From positions 16,450 to 80,449 of the forward strand of contig NZ_FPBC01000005.1 in NCBI RefSeq assembly GCF_900116605.1: a stretch of 64,000 nt of DNA, given 5' to 3'. Source of the stretch: Pseudomonas marincola (GTDB lineage: Bacteria > Pseudomonadota > Gammaproteobacteria > Pseudomonadales > Pseudomonadaceae). Positions within the stretch are counted from its first letter, which is position 1; every line of letters starts with the position of its first letter. Positions 31,027 to 40,238 of this stretch are shown one piece after another. Position numbers and translations under genes: made by a program. The notes beneath the pieces are model-generated. The model was not told where the DNA came from. It searched no databases and was given only the letters and a program-made list of their open reading frames with translations.

Positions 31027-33858
31027 ATGTCCAACCGTGATATATCCCGACGCTCGTTTTTGCAGGGCGGGTTGGTGGCTGGCGTGAGCGTTACGCTTAT
31101 GCCGCTAAGCAATCCGGCCCTTGCTGCCTTGAGAGAAAACAGTGTCACCGTGCCGCCCGAACAATGGCTCGGCAACAATGGCAAAGCCCGCGCGCGCAGT
31201 GATGCGATGTCGAAGGTCTGTGGCAGCAAAGTTTTCGCGCGCGACATTCGCGCCAAAGATATGCCCGGCTGGCCCGAACAGCAGGGTCATGCCATGTTGC
31301 TGAAAACCACCAAAGCCGACCATCTGTTTGCGGGCATCGACCTGACATTCCTCGGCGCTGAATTGCAGCCTGACCGCACCGTTACCGCCGAAGACTTGAG
31401 CAAGGATGGCATCGTCTTTCCTGAAGACCATGCGCCCGATCCGCTGCTTCCCGTTGGCCAGGTGCCGATGTTTATTGGTCATCCGGTAGCGATTCTGATC
31501 TGGCATGACTTCGAGCGATTCCGCCAGGCCAAAGCCAAGCTCAAGTTCAATGACAAGGCTATTCGCTATGGCGAAAAAGCAGCGCTTTACACCACCGATC
31601 CCTACGGCAGCTTTCGCTATGTTCGCGTAGGTGGTAAGACGTCTGCTGATGAAGATGAGTTTGCCAGCCTCAAGGATTCGATTCTGTTTCCAATGCTGCG
31701 CAACCGGCGTCCGGTGTGGAACTCGCAACCTGATCTGCACGGCAACCTGACTGAGCGCGGGCTGTTTTATGCCGAGCGCATGAAGCAGCAGATTGATAGC
31801 CCGCCGGATAACTGGCTGGTTTTTGATGAGCGCTACAAGACACCCTCGATAGAACCAGCGGCGCTGGAGCCAGACAACGGCAATGGCTGGTACGACCCCG
31901 CCAGCAAAACCTTGCACTTTGTGGTGGCGACGCAATGCCCGCATGAAGCGGCTACCGAAACCGCGAAGATGATCGCGCCGTCGCGATTTAGTCTGGCGCA
32001 ACTCAATGTTCACCCCGGTTACACCGTGGGTTATGGCTCTAAAGACCACAATATTTTCGTTTATTACGCGGCGCTCGCGGCGTTGTACGGCAACGGTGTG
32101 CCGGTGCGGCTGGCGAATGACCGTTACGAGCAGTTCCAAAGCGGAATCAAGCGTCATCCGTTCGATATCCATTACCAACTGGCCGTGGACAAGAACGATC
32201 ACAGTTTCAAGATTTTCCGTTCCGAGATGACCGTCGATGGCGGCGGGCGTGCGAACTACAGCTCGTCGGTGGCGGCGGTTGGCGCCACGGCAGCGCAGTC
32301 GATTTATTACATGCCGCAGAACGATTTGCAGGTCACTGCCTTCCATTCGCGGGGCGTTGAGGCCGGCTCGATGCGTGGCTACGGCACGCTGCAGAGCATG
32401 GCGGCGACTGAAATGATGGTCGATGAAATTGCCGGCCGGCTGAATATTGATGCCATCAAGTTGCGCCAGAAAAATGCCATGGTTTCCGGTATGAAGAATA
32501 CCCAGGGCGCTGTGCCGGCCGGGGCGTTGCGCTTGCATGAAATACTCGACAAGGCGGCAGTCCATCCGGTCTGGAAAAACCGTGATGTGATCAAGCAGGA
32601 GCGTGAGGCCGCCGACCCGGACAACTGGTACGGAGTCGGCTTTGCAATCTGCCAGAAGGACTTCGGCACCGGTGCGGAAGCGCCCATGGCGAGTATCGAG
32701 TTCACCGCAGACGGCGAAGTCAGCCTGCGTCACATCGGCATCGAAATTGGTACGGGCATGGCCACTTCGCAAGCGCTGGTGGTCGCGGATTTCCTTGGCG
32801 TTCCGGCAGCGCATGTGAAAACCGGTGAAACCGAATGGGACGAGCTGCAGCTCACCTCCGGCGGTAACCCTTACACCATGAGCCAAGCTGAGCAGAATGA
32901 GTTTTTGCGTAACCCGCGTTGGGTCGGCAAGCTGGCTTCTGCATCCTCGGCGACCAACTCAGCGTATTACTTCAGCCACGCCACCCGCGAAGCCGCGCGG
33001 GTCCTGTTCAATCACGGTCTTTGGCCTGCGGCGTTACAGATTTGGCGACAAGGCCCGTATGGCGGTCAGGCCAATCCCTACGTGGTGCGTCGCGAAGATG
33101 CGCATTGGGTCGACGGTAAGCTGACGGCCAACGGCATGCAGCCGTTGAGTTTTGAGACGCTGGCCAAGCGTGCCCACGAGCAGGGTTTGGTGACGGGCGC
33201 CACCGTACATGGCTTCAACCGCTGGAGTTGGGCTGAGGCTGAGTTCAGCATCGACGGCGTGCGCGAACGCTTGCCGCTCGATAGCCTGGCTGTCAAATAC
33301 GGTGATGGCGCTGTCAGCGTTAAAAAAGCCCAAATGAACAGCGCTGGCTTCCACTTGCTGGACCGGCAGAACGTGCATTACCCCGATGTTCAGCTAAACA
33401 ACGCGGCGGTGACTTACTACAGCCCGGTCGCGACGCTGGTTGAATTGAAGGTCAACAAAGGCTCTGCCGAGGTGCAGGTGCTCAATCATCACTCATGGGT
33501 TGAGTGCGGCCGGGTATTGGTAGAAGAGTTGGTCCGAGGGCAGCTTGAAGGCGGCATCGCCATGGGCATCGGCCATGCGTTGTTGGAGGAAATGCCCTTG
33601 TATGAAGGCGGGCCGGGTGAGGGCGACTGGAATTTCAACCGTTACCGCCTGCCGCTGGCCAAGCATGTGGCGGTGTGGAAGCAGACGGCCGAAATTCTGC
33701 CGCCGTTGTCGGCGAGCGATCCGTCCAAGGGCATTGCCGAAGTGGTGATGATCCCGGTGGTCGGCGCAATCGGTAACGCTGTTGCCCATGCAATCGGCAA
33801 GCGCGTACGCGATTTGCCAATCTCGCCAGCTCGCATCAAGGAGGCCCTCAATGGCTAA
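31027..33858 (+). CDS. Tat-exported molybdopterin-binding oxidoreductase, large subunit
   Basis: A 943-aa xanthine-oxidase-family large subunit. The N-terminus is a twin-arginine signal (ISRRSFLQGG, then a hydrophobic stretch ending near NPALA), so the enzyme works in the periplasm. Core features include GSMRGYGTLQSMAATEMMVDEIA, EIGTGMATSQALVVADF and a C-terminal KGIAEVVMIPVVGAIGNAVAHAIG with the presumed catalytic glutamate. This architecture matches the isoquinoline 1-oxidoreductase/aldehyde dehydrogenase group rather than XDH. The next two genes supply the 2Fe-2S subunit and a triheme cytochrome c. The substrate, probably an aldehyde or N-heterocycle, is not evident. Confidence 0.9.
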   Translation: MSNRDISRRSFLQGGLVAGVSVTLMPLSNPALAALRENSVTVPPEQWLGNNGKARARSDAMSKVCGSKVFARDIRAKDMPGWPEQQGHAMLLKTTKADHLFAGIDLTFLGAELQPDRTVTAEDLSKDGIVFPEDHAPDPLLPVGQVPMFIGHPVAILIWHDFERFRQAKAKLKFNDKAIRYGEKAALYTTDPYGSFRYVRVGGKTSADEDEFASLKDSILFPMLRNRRPVWNSQPDLHGNLTERGLFYAERMKQQIDSPPDNWLVFDERYKTPSIEPAALEPDNGNGWYDPASKTLHFVVATQCPHEAATETAKMIAPSRFSLAQLNVHPGYTVGYGSKDHNIFVYYAALAALYGNGVPVRLANDRYEQFQSGIKRHPFDIHYQLAVDKNDHSFKIFRSEMTVDGGGRANYSSSVAAVGATAAQSIYYMPQNDLQVTAFHSRGVEAGSMRGYGTLQSMAATEMMVDEIAGRLNIDAIKLRQKNAMVSGMKNTQGAVPAGALRLHEILDKAAVHPVWKNRDVIKQEREAADPDNWYGVGFAICQKDFGTGAEAPMASIEFTADGEVSLRHIGIEIGTGMATSQALVVADFLGVPAAHVKTGETEWDELQLTSGGNPYTMSQAEQNEFLRNPRWVGKLASASSATNSAYYFSHATREAARVLFNHGLWPAALQIWRQGPYGGQANPYVVRREDAHWVDGKLTANGMQPLSFETLAKRAHEQGLVTGATVHGFNRWSWAEAEFSIDGVRERLPLDSLAVKYGDGAVSVKKAQMNSAGFHLLDRQNVHYPDVQLNNAAVTYYSPVATLVELKVNKGSAEVQVLNHHSWVECGRVLVEELVRGQLEGGIAMGIGHALLEEMPLYEGGPGEGDWNFNRYRLPLAKHVAVWKQTAEILPPLSASDPSKGIAEVVMIPVVGAIGNAVAHAIGKRVRDLPISPARIKEALNG

Positions 33859-34390
33859 GCATCCGCTGCAAATGACAATCAACGGCAAGCCCGTCGACGC
33901 GGTGGACATCCCTGATGACCTGCCGATGATTGATTACCTTCACGAATACAACAACCTTACCGGCTCACGCCTCGGCTGTGGTCAGGGCATCTGCCATGCC
34001 TGCGTGGTGATCGTTGATAATCCGGACGGTACCAGCGAAGAAGTGCGCACCTGTATTACCGGCGCGCATTATTTCGCGGGTAAAAAAATTCGCACGATTG
34101 AGGGCCACGCCAAGCGCGATGAACAAGGTGTGGTCACCGAGTTGAATCCCATCCAGCTACGCTTTGTTGATGAGTTTGCGTTCCAGTGCAGTTACTGCGC
34201 GCCGGGCTTTGTTAACGCGGCAACCGTATTGGTCGAAAAACTTCAACGCCAACCCGTTGCCAAAAGTCAGTTGGAACAGGTCATTGAAGACAGCCTGGGC
34301 CATCACATTTGCCGTTGCACCGGCTACGTGCGCTATTACAGCGCCACCCGCAATGTGTTGTCCGATCTCGGCCTGGTCAAGGAGGGTTAA
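33851..34390 (+). CDS. 2Fe-2S subunit of the molybdenum hydroxylase
   Basis: A 179-aa protein with two 2Fe-2S domains: GCGQGICHACVV (about residues 43-54) and CSYCAPGFVNAA with HICRCTGYVRYY. It has no signal peptide, as expected if it is exported folded with the Tat-bearing large subunit. The start ATG at 33851 overlaps the large-subunit stop by 8 bp. Confidence 0.93.
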   Translation: MAKHPLQMTINGKPVDAVDIPDDLPMIDYLHEYNNLTGSRLGCGQGICHACVVIVDNPDGTSEEVRTCITGAHYFAGKKIRTIEGHAKRDEQGVVTELNPIQLRFVDEFAFQCSYCAPGFVNAATVLVEKLQRQPVAKSQLEQVIEDSLGHHICRCTGYVRYYSATRNVLSDLGLVKEG

Positions 34391-34392
34391 GC

Positions 34393-35628
34393 ATGAAGCA
34401 TTTACTGACCCGCATCACCTTGGCGGTTGGCTTGGCTGCGCCGTTGTTGCAGGCGCAGGCGGATGATCAGGTCGAGCGCGGTGAGTACCTGACCCGGGCG
34501 GCTGACTGCATGGCGTGTCACACCGCGCCGGGCGGTGCACCATTCGCGGGTGGGCTGGCGATTGAGTCGCCATTCGGCATTATTTATGGCACCAACATCA
34601 CCCAAAGCAAAGAACATGGAATCGGGCTGTATACCGATGATGAGTTCTTTGCCGCGCTCACCGAAGGCAAGCGGCGTGACGGCGCCAATCTTTATCCGGC
34701 AATGCCGTACACCTCGTATCACCTGATGCCGCGTGAAGACTCCGACGCGATTCACGCCTACCTTAAAACCGTCGCGCCGATCGAGCGTGACGCTCCCGAA
34801 ACCAGCCTGAGCTTTCCGTTTAATGTGCGCTTGGGGTTAACCGCCTGGAACCTGATGTACGCCGACGATCTTCAGCTAAAGCCCGCCGAGGATAAAAGCG
34901 AGGCCTGGCAGCGTGGGCAATACATGGTTGAGGTGATGGGGCATTGCGGCGAATGCCATACCCCGCGCAGTGCAACCGGCGCAATGGAAGTCGATAAGCA
35001 CTTAAGCGGCGGCCTGCTCAATGGTTATCTGTCACCCAGCTTGCTGGCTGATGATCTGGCGAACCGTGGCTGGAATCATCAGGATCTGAGCACGTTCCTC
35101 AAGCACGGCATGAGCTCCCAGGGCACGATGTTCAATGAGATGTATCCGGTGTTTCACAACAGCACTCAGTTCCTTGACGATAAAGACCTGGCGGCAATGG
35201 CGACTTATCTGCTGGGCGACACACCGCCAGCGGCTAAAGTCGTCGAAACACGGACTCTGGATGATTTGAATGACAGTGCCAAACGCGGCCATCAGCAATA
35301 CCTCAATGTATGCGCCGGTTGTCACGCGCCTGAGGGTGAAGGCAAACCGCACATCGCGGTCGCCATGCGCGGCAACACCACCGTGCGCCTGGATGATCCG
35401 CGCAACTTACTGCGGGTGATTGAAGACGGTATTGATGAGCAGCAGTTCTCCGGGTTTGAGCGTATGCAGCCGATGCCGGGCTTCGCCGATAAGCTCGACC
35501 AGACGCAGCTGACCGACCTGCTCAATTACCTGCGCCAACGCTGGGGCGGGCAGACCGGCGAGCTTGCGGTCAGCGATGTGCAAAAGCTGCAAGCCGATAA
35601 GTCTGATACGCATAGCAAGGCTGACTGA
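34393..35628 (+). CDS. Triheme cytochrome c subunit
   Basis: A 411-aa exported cytochrome with a Sec signal (LLTRITLAVGLAAPLLQAQA) and three haem-binding sites: CMACH (about residue 38), CGECH (about 185) and CAGCH (about 310). The three-domain form is the electron acceptor of membrane-linked alcohol/aldehyde dehydrogenases and of isoquinoline-oxidoreductase-type enzymes, passing electrons to the respiratory chain. It begins 2 nt after the 2Fe-2S gene stop. Confidence 0.93.
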   Translation: MKHLLTRITLAVGLAAPLLQAQADDQVERGEYLTRAADCMACHTAPGGAPFAGGLAIESPFGIIYGTNITQSKEHGIGLYTDDEFFAALTEGKRRDGANLYPAMPYTSYHLMPREDSDAIHAYLKTVAPIERDAPETSLSFPFNVRLGLTAWNLMYADDLQLKPAEDKSEAWQRGQYMVEVMGHCGECHTPRSATGAMEVDKHLSGGLLNGYLSPSLLADDLANRGWNHQDLSTFLKHGMSSQGTMFNEMYPVFHNSTQFLDDKDLAAMATYLLGDTPPAAKVVETRTLDDLNDSAKRGHQQYLNVCAGCHAPEGEGKPHIAVAMRGNTTVRLDDPRNLLRVIEDGIDEQQFSGFERMQPMPGFADKLDQTQLTDLLNYLRQRWGGQTGELAVSDVQKLQADKSDTHSKAD

Positions 35629-35629
35629 C

Positions 35630-36601
35630 GTGCAGCATCTTGACTTACAAGTTGTACGCCGAGCGCTGGAATGGTCACAGGCCGGCCAGCCAATCTGGTT
35701 GTGTACGGTACTCGCCACATACGGTTCGGCGCCCCGTGCGCCGGGCTCGTTGTTGGTGGTGAACGCGCAAGGCCAATGGTTGGGATCTTTGTCGGGCGGC
35801 TGTGTTGAAGAGGCATTTCTTGAACAAGTGGCGCAGGGCGAGTTTGCCCGGCCAGTGACCATCGTCCGTTATGGCGAAGGCGACGATGCACAGGCGCGGG
35901 TAAGCCTGCCGTGTGGCGGCGTGCTTGATGTGCTGGTCGAGCATATGCAACCCGGTTGCGAGGTGCAGGCGCATTTGCAGCAGATGGTGTCTGCTTTGCG
36001 CGGGCAACAGCGGCTCATTCGTGAGGTTGATCTGAGCAGTGGTGCGCGCAGTCTGTTTGCCGACCGCGAACAAGGTTTGCGCATTGAGCGTGAAATCGAC
36101 CGGGTACGTGTGCGGGTGGGAGCGGCGCAACGCTTGCTGTTGGCGGGTTACTCCAGTGTTTCTCAGGTGTGCGCCGAGTTTGCGGTGGGCCTTGGATTCG
36201 AGGTGATCTTGTGTGACCCACGTGAGGAAGTGATCGCGGACGTGGTGTTGGAAAACGTAGAGATACGCCGGCAACTGCCTTCGCAGTTTATCGCCGAGGG
36301 AGGGTGTCATTGTGATACCGCCGTTGTGGCGTTAACTCATGATCCGCGCATTGATGATTTAGCGATGATCGAAGCCGTACGCACCGACGCATTTTATATC
36401 GGCGTGATGGGCTCACTGCAGACCTCGCAAAAGCGCCTTGAACGATTGAGCCGTGTGGGCGGTTTGACTGACGCCGAGCTTGCCCGTATTCATGCGCCGA
36501 TCGGGCTGAATATCGGCAGCCGAACGCCGGCTGAAATAGCCTTGGCGGTACTCGCCGATATTGTTCGGGTTCGCAGCGGCGTCAGCCGCGACCAACTGTA
36601 A
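35630..36601 (+). CDS. XdhC/CoxI-family maturation factor
   Basis: A 323-aa protein of the same family as XdhC at 1663-2508 but clearly diverged. It has the N-terminal LATYGSAPRAPGSLLVV and SLSGGCVEEAFLEQ segments and the C-terminal Rossmann part (LLLAGYSSVSQVCAEFA, YIGVMGSLQTSQKRLERL, IGLNIGSRTPAEIALAVLADIV). It likely delivers sulfurated cofactor to the large subunit of this operon. A GTG at 35630, one base after the cytochrome stop and 9 nt after AAGG, is taken as the start. Confidence 0.88.
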   Translation: MQHLDLQVVRRALEWSQAGQPIWLCTVLATYGSAPRAPGSLLVVNAQGQWLGSLSGGCVEEAFLEQVAQGEFARPVTIVRYGEGDDAQARVSLPCGGVLDVLVEHMQPGCEVQAHLQQMVSALRGQQRLIREVDLSSGARSLFADREQGLRIEREIDRVRVRVGAAQRLLLAGYSSVSQVCAEFAVGLGFEVILCDPREEVIADVVLENVEIRRQLPSQFIAEGGCHCDTAVVALTHDPRIDDLAMIEAVRTDAFYIGVMGSLQTSQKRLERLSRVGGLTDAELARIHAPIGLNIGSRTPAEIALAVLADIVRVRSGVSRDQL

Positions 36602-36696
36602 TCCACATTGCAATTGCCGCTGTCGCAAAGCGCTGGCCGGGTGGGCGCTTGTGCAGACAATCGTCCGCAGCGCCCAGTTAATCGACCGCTGCCACC

Positions 36697-37632
36697 TCAG
36701 TCGAGGGCGCTGGGCGCGAGGATGCCGCGGTTGACTAACTGGCCCAATACCTCAGCCGTTTTCTCCTTGAGCAGGTCGCGCAACAGGCGTGCGGCCGGCG
36801 TTATGGACTGACGGCTGGGGAAAATCAGCCACAGCTCAGTGGGCGCGCATTGGTACTCATCCAGCACACTGACGACATTGCCGGCGAGCAAGTCGCGTGA
36901 CATGTCCAGACTTGATTTGGCGGCGATGCCTTTCCCCGCGACGCACCAGCGCCTGACCAAGTCGGTGTCATTCGAGGCATGGCGCCCGCTCATCTTGACC
37001 TTGAAGCTGCCGGCGCCCTGGGAAAAATTCCAGACGTTATGCAGGGTGTCCTGCAGTTGGTAAAACAGGCCTTGATGCGACGCTAGATCATGCGGGTGCT
37101 CGGGTGTGCCGTGTTGCTCCAGATAGCTAGGCGCGGCACAGACAACGCGCGGCACATTACAGATCTTAAAGCCATAAACATTGGCGTCTTTAGGCGAGCC
37201 ATAACGCAGGGCCAGATCTATCGGGTCGCGATAGAAATCCAGATTTCGATCACTGATATTCAGGCTGAGACTGACGTTGGGGTGCGCCTGCATAAACTCA
37301 TCCAGCCAGGGCACCACAATATTACGGCCCAGATCGGAAGGCAGAGCGATGCGCAACTCACCGTCGACCACATCCAGATCGCTCTTCATGTTCTGCTTGG
37401 CGTGCTCAAGCATGAGCAGCGCTTGTTCGCATTGCGGGATATAACGTTCCCCCGCGCTCGATAACCTCAGCTTGCGTGTCGTGCGGATAAACAACTCGGT
37501 GCCCAGCGCGGCCTCAACGCGTTTTATCGCGACACTGGCGGTGGCCGTGCTCATATCCAAGTGTGCAGCGGCCGCGGTGATATTGCGAAACTCGGCGACT
37601 TTGAGGATGACGTGCAGGTCTTCAATGAGCAT
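36697..37632 (-). CDS. LysR-family transcriptional regulator
   Basis: A 311-aa LysR regulator of the CrgA-like group, with the N-terminal winged helix (ITAAAAHLDMSTATASVAIKRVEAALGTELFIRTTRKLRLS) and a substrate-binding domain. It is divergent from an oxidoreductase gene; the 102-bp gap contains a TTGAT-N5-ATCAA palindrome at 37647-37663, a likely autoregulatory and activating site. Confidence 0.92.
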   Translation of the reverse strand: MLIEDLHVILKVAEFRNITAAAAHLDMSTATASVAIKRVEAALGTELFIRTTRKLRLSSAGERYIPQCEQALLMLEHAKQNMKSDLDVVDGELRIALPSDLGRNIVVPWLDEFMQAHPNVSLSLNISDRNLDFYRDPIDLALRYGSPKDANVYGFKICNVPRVVCAAPSYLEQHGTPEHPHDLASHQGLFYQLQDTLHNVWNFSQGAGSFKVKMSGRHASNDTDLVRRWCVAGKGIAAKSSLDMSRDLLAGNVVSVLDEYQCAPTELWLIFPSRQSITPAARLLRDLLKEKTAEVLGQLVNRGILAPSALD

Positions 37633-37646
37633 ATAGTCAAAAATCT

Positions 37647-37663
37647 ATTGATAATTAATCAAT
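37647..37663. promoter_or_regulatory. Candidate LysR operator
   Basis: ATTGAT-N5-ATCAAT, a 6-bp perfect inverted repeat that fits the T-N11-A pattern of LysR-type sites. It starts 15 bp upstream of the lysR start codon and lies between it and the divergent zinc-type oxidoreductase gene. Confidence 0.55.
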
Positions 37664-37734
37664 TATTACTCCGTATATCTCAGGTAAATCAAGGCCTATT
37701 CTAGGTGCCATCAACTGAATGACTGGAGTCACCC

Positions 37735-38760
37735 ATGAAAGCTATTGGTTACAGCAAGTCACTGCCTATTACCGATTCTGCTGCACTGATCGATATTGAA
37801 CTGCCGCAACCTGTGGCCAGCGGCCGCGATCTGCTGGTGAAGATCAAGGCGATAGCGGTAAACCCGGTGGACACTAAAGTGCGCTTGCGAGCTGCGCCCA
37901 AGGACGGCGAATACAAAGTGTTGGGCTGGGATGCGGTCGGTGAAGTCGTGGCGGTCGGCGAAGCGGTCACGTTGTTCAAGCCGGGTGATGCGGTGTACTA
38001 CGCCGGCGACCTGACGCGTTCGGGCAGCAATGCTGAATATCAATTGGTGGATGAGCGCATCGTCGGCCATAAGCCCAAGCGTCTGAGTGACAGTGAGGCG
38101 GCGGCATTGCCGCTGACGACGATCACCGCGTGGGAGTTGTTGTTCGAACACCTGCAAATCAAACAAATATCTGACAATGTAGCCGCGCCGTCGGATGAGG
38201 TGATTCTGGTGGTCGGCGCAGCCGGCGGGGTCGGTTCAATCCTGCTGCAATTGGCACGCACCTTAACCGGCGCAACGATCATCGCCACAGCCTCGCGGGA
38301 AAGCTCGCAAGCCTGGGTTAAAAAGCTCGGCGCGCATCATGTGGTCAATCACACGCAGCCGCTGGCTCCGCAAGTTGAGGCGCTGGGTATTGGTCAGGTA
38401 ACCCATGTTGCCAGCCTGAATGATTCGGCGGCGTACTTGGACAGCTACATCGAAATGCTCAAGCCTTTTGGCCGGATCGCTTTGATTGATGATCCTGAAG
38501 AATTGGACGCAACCAAAATTAAGCCGAAAAGCCTGTCTCTGCACTTCGAGTTCATGTTCGCCCGCTCCATGCATAACGCCAACGATATGCACGAGCAGGG
38601 TCGGCTGCTTGATCTGGTGGCTGATTTGATTGATCAAGAACGCATTGCCACCACGGTCGGCAAGCATTTAGGGCCAATCAATGCCGCGAACTTGCGCGCC
38701 GCCCATGCCGAACTGGAAGCGGGCCGCTCGATTGGCAAGATTGTATTGGAAGGTTTCTAG
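37735..38760 (+). CDS. Zinc-type alcohol dehydrogenase-like (MDR) oxidoreductase
   Basis: A 341-aa medium-chain reductase of the quinone-oxidoreductase-like group. It shows the GroES-like N-terminal domain (VLGWDAVGEVVAVGEAVTLFKPGDAVYY) and the NAD(P) motif VVGAAGGVGSILLQLA near residue 160. It lacks the structural zinc cysteines, consistent with NADPH:quinone reductase-type proteins. It is probably controlled by the divergent LysR gene, and is followed after 75 bp by an ABM-domain protein; the pair suggests quinone or electrophile handling. Confidence 0.88.
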   Translation: MKAIGYSKSLPITDSAALIDIELPQPVASGRDLLVKIKAIAVNPVDTKVRLRAAPKDGEYKVLGWDAVGEVVAVGEAVTLFKPGDAVYYAGDLTRSGSNAEYQLVDERIVGHKPKRLSDSEAAALPLTTITAWELLFEHLQIKQISDNVAAPSDEVILVVGAAGGVGSILLQLARTLTGATIIATASRESSQAWVKKLGAHHVVNHTQPLAPQVEALGIGQVTHVASLNDSAAYLDSYIEMLKPFGRIALIDDPEELDATKIKPKSLSLHFEFMFARSMHNANDMHEQGRLLDLVADLIDQERIATTVGKHLGPINAANLRAAHAELEAGRSIGKIVLEGF

Positions 38761-38835
38761 CGCCCCGACTGGGTCGCTGTATCACACGCGCTGTTTAACC
38801 GCAGCGCATCACTCAATGTTCAAAGGGATTTGAAA

Positions 38836-39126
38836 ATGACTGTACTCACTCTTGTTGCCAACATCAAAGCCATCCCTGGCCACGCAGACCTGGTTAAAGC
38901 CGAACTGTTGAAGCTGATTGACAGTACCCGAGCGGAAGAGGGCTGCATTAATTACGACTTGCACGTGAATAATGAAAACCCCAACCACTTCGTTTTCCAT
39001 GAAACGTGGCAAACCCGTGAGTTGTGGCAGAACCACATGAGTGCACCGCACATGATTGCCTATGGCGATGCGGTTGCAGGGGCTGTCGAGTCGTGGACGC
39101 TTGATGAACTGACGCTCATCGCTTGA
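38836..39126 (+). CDS. Antibiotic biosynthesis monooxygenase (ABM) domain protein
   Basis: A 96-aa YgiN-like ferredoxin-fold protein with the ABM core (AEEGCINYDLHVN, FVFHETWQTRELWQNHM). YgiN-type members oxidise menadiol-like quinols without a cofactor. An AAGGG box precedes the ATG at 38836. Its place behind a quinone-reductase-like gene is the common pairing. Confidence 0.88.
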   Translation: MTVLTLVANIKAIPGHADLVKAELLKLIDSTRAEEGCINYDLHVNNENPNHFVFHETWQTRELWQNHMSAPHMIAYGDAVAGAVESWTLDELTLIA

Positions 39127-39212
39127 ATGAGCCAAGCGCAGCGTTGTTGCATCGCGCTGCGTTTAAGCCGTTTGCATTGAGCGGCCGATCATCAGGCATC
39201 GGCCATCATTGC

Positions 39213-39956
39213 TCAGTATGCGACCAACATCCAAATTGCCATGCCGACCATCATCAGGTTCTCGGTCAAGGAAATAAATCCTAGCGGCACGTTACTGTCG
39301 CCACCTACGCAGGCACACTTGAGGTCACGCTTTTCTATGTAAACAGCCTTGTAAACCGAGTAGGCGCCTATGCTGCCGATGAACAGGGCCAGTGGCGCGG
39401 CAAACCAGATCAGCGCTCCGGAAATCATCAGCACCCCGGCAATCAACTCGGCAAAAGGATACGCATAGGCATAGCGCACGACTTTTTGCGCGAGCAAGTC
39501 GTAGCCTAAAAACATGTTGGTGAAGCTCTCTAAATCGCGCAATTTCAGCGATGCCAACATGCACATGCTGATTGCGATAAACCATTCAATTGTGCGCACC
39601 GTCCAAATACTGCCCAAGGTCGCCCACGTTGAAGCCATCGCGATCAGTGCTGCCGTTGCAAATACCGCGATAACCGGCTGGTAGGTCACTGCATCCGGGT
39701 CTTTGGCCGGTTTACCCAAGTAGCTTTTCAGCTCATCCAGCCCGCCGATCCGTTCACCGCCAATGAAGATTTGCGGGGTTGTTTCGACCGCATGTTGTTG
39801 CTTGAACTCATCGGTTTCTTCGCGCGTACGCAGCCACTTATCAACCACGTTGTAGCCTTCGCGCTTGAGTAGATCGAGCGCTTTTAAACCAAACGGGCAG
39901 ATGTGTTCGGGCATGACCATGCGATAAATTCGTGCCTGTTTTTTAATGTCACTCAC
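39213..39956 (-). CDS. Glutaredoxin-MauE/DoxX fusion membrane protein
   Basis: A 247-aa two-part protein. Residues 8-80 form a glutaredoxin domain with a monothiol CPFG active site (HICPFGLKAL) and the TTPQIFIGGERIGG motif. Residues 95-245 form four transmembrane helices of the MauE/DoxX redox family, with CAC near residue 215. Such fusions are thought to move reducing power across or at the membrane. It is downstream of alkB on the same strand, so it may support that enzyme. Confidence 0.85.
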   Translation of the reverse strand: MSDIKKQARIYRMVMPEHICPFGLKALDLLKREGYNVVDKWLRTREETDEFKQQHAVETTPQIFIGGERIGGLDELKSYLGKPAKDPDAVTYQPVIAVFATAALIAMASTWATLGSIWTVRTIEWFIAISMCMLASLKLRDLESFTNMFLGYDLLAQKVVRYAYAYPFAELIAGVLMISGALIWFAAPLALFIGSIGAYSVYKAVYIEKRDLKCACVGGDSNVPLGFISLTENLMMVGMAIWMLVAY

Positions 39957-40199
39957 GTTATCTCCTCACGCTGTCAGATGGCTTATCGAAAAAAATCGAT
40001 TGCTGTATGACGAGGCCGAACCGGCGTGCCATTAATGGCCAGATGCCAACCTCCCTTAAGTTTCTGAGGGCCTTGATAATTGAAAGTTCAGGTGATTTCT
40101 GGCCGTGAGAAGAGCAAACGCTGGTGCGCCCAAGCGCAGGCGAAGGCTTGAGCATCTGATTGTTGCAGAGGCAAGCTGCAATGGTTAGAGCGACTTGTG

Positions 40200-40229
40200 G
40201 CTTGGGTTGGCATGGACGCCAACCCAAGC
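40200..40229 (-). other. Perfect hairpin between alkB and the glutaredoxin gene
   Basis: A 12-bp perfect stem (GCTTGGGTTGGC / GCCAACCCAAGC) with a 6-nt loop lies 10 nt after the alkB stop. No T-run follows on the minus strand, so it may protect the alkB 3' end or partly terminate. The remaining 39957-40199 shows no gene. Confidence 0.55.
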
Positions 40230-40238
40230 AGTTTGGGC

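Noticed and set aside
31105..32886. Long minus-strand frame (593 codons) inside the molybdopterin subunit gene
   Set aside because: Antisense shadow; the plus-strand gene has a Tat signal and conserved motifs throughout.
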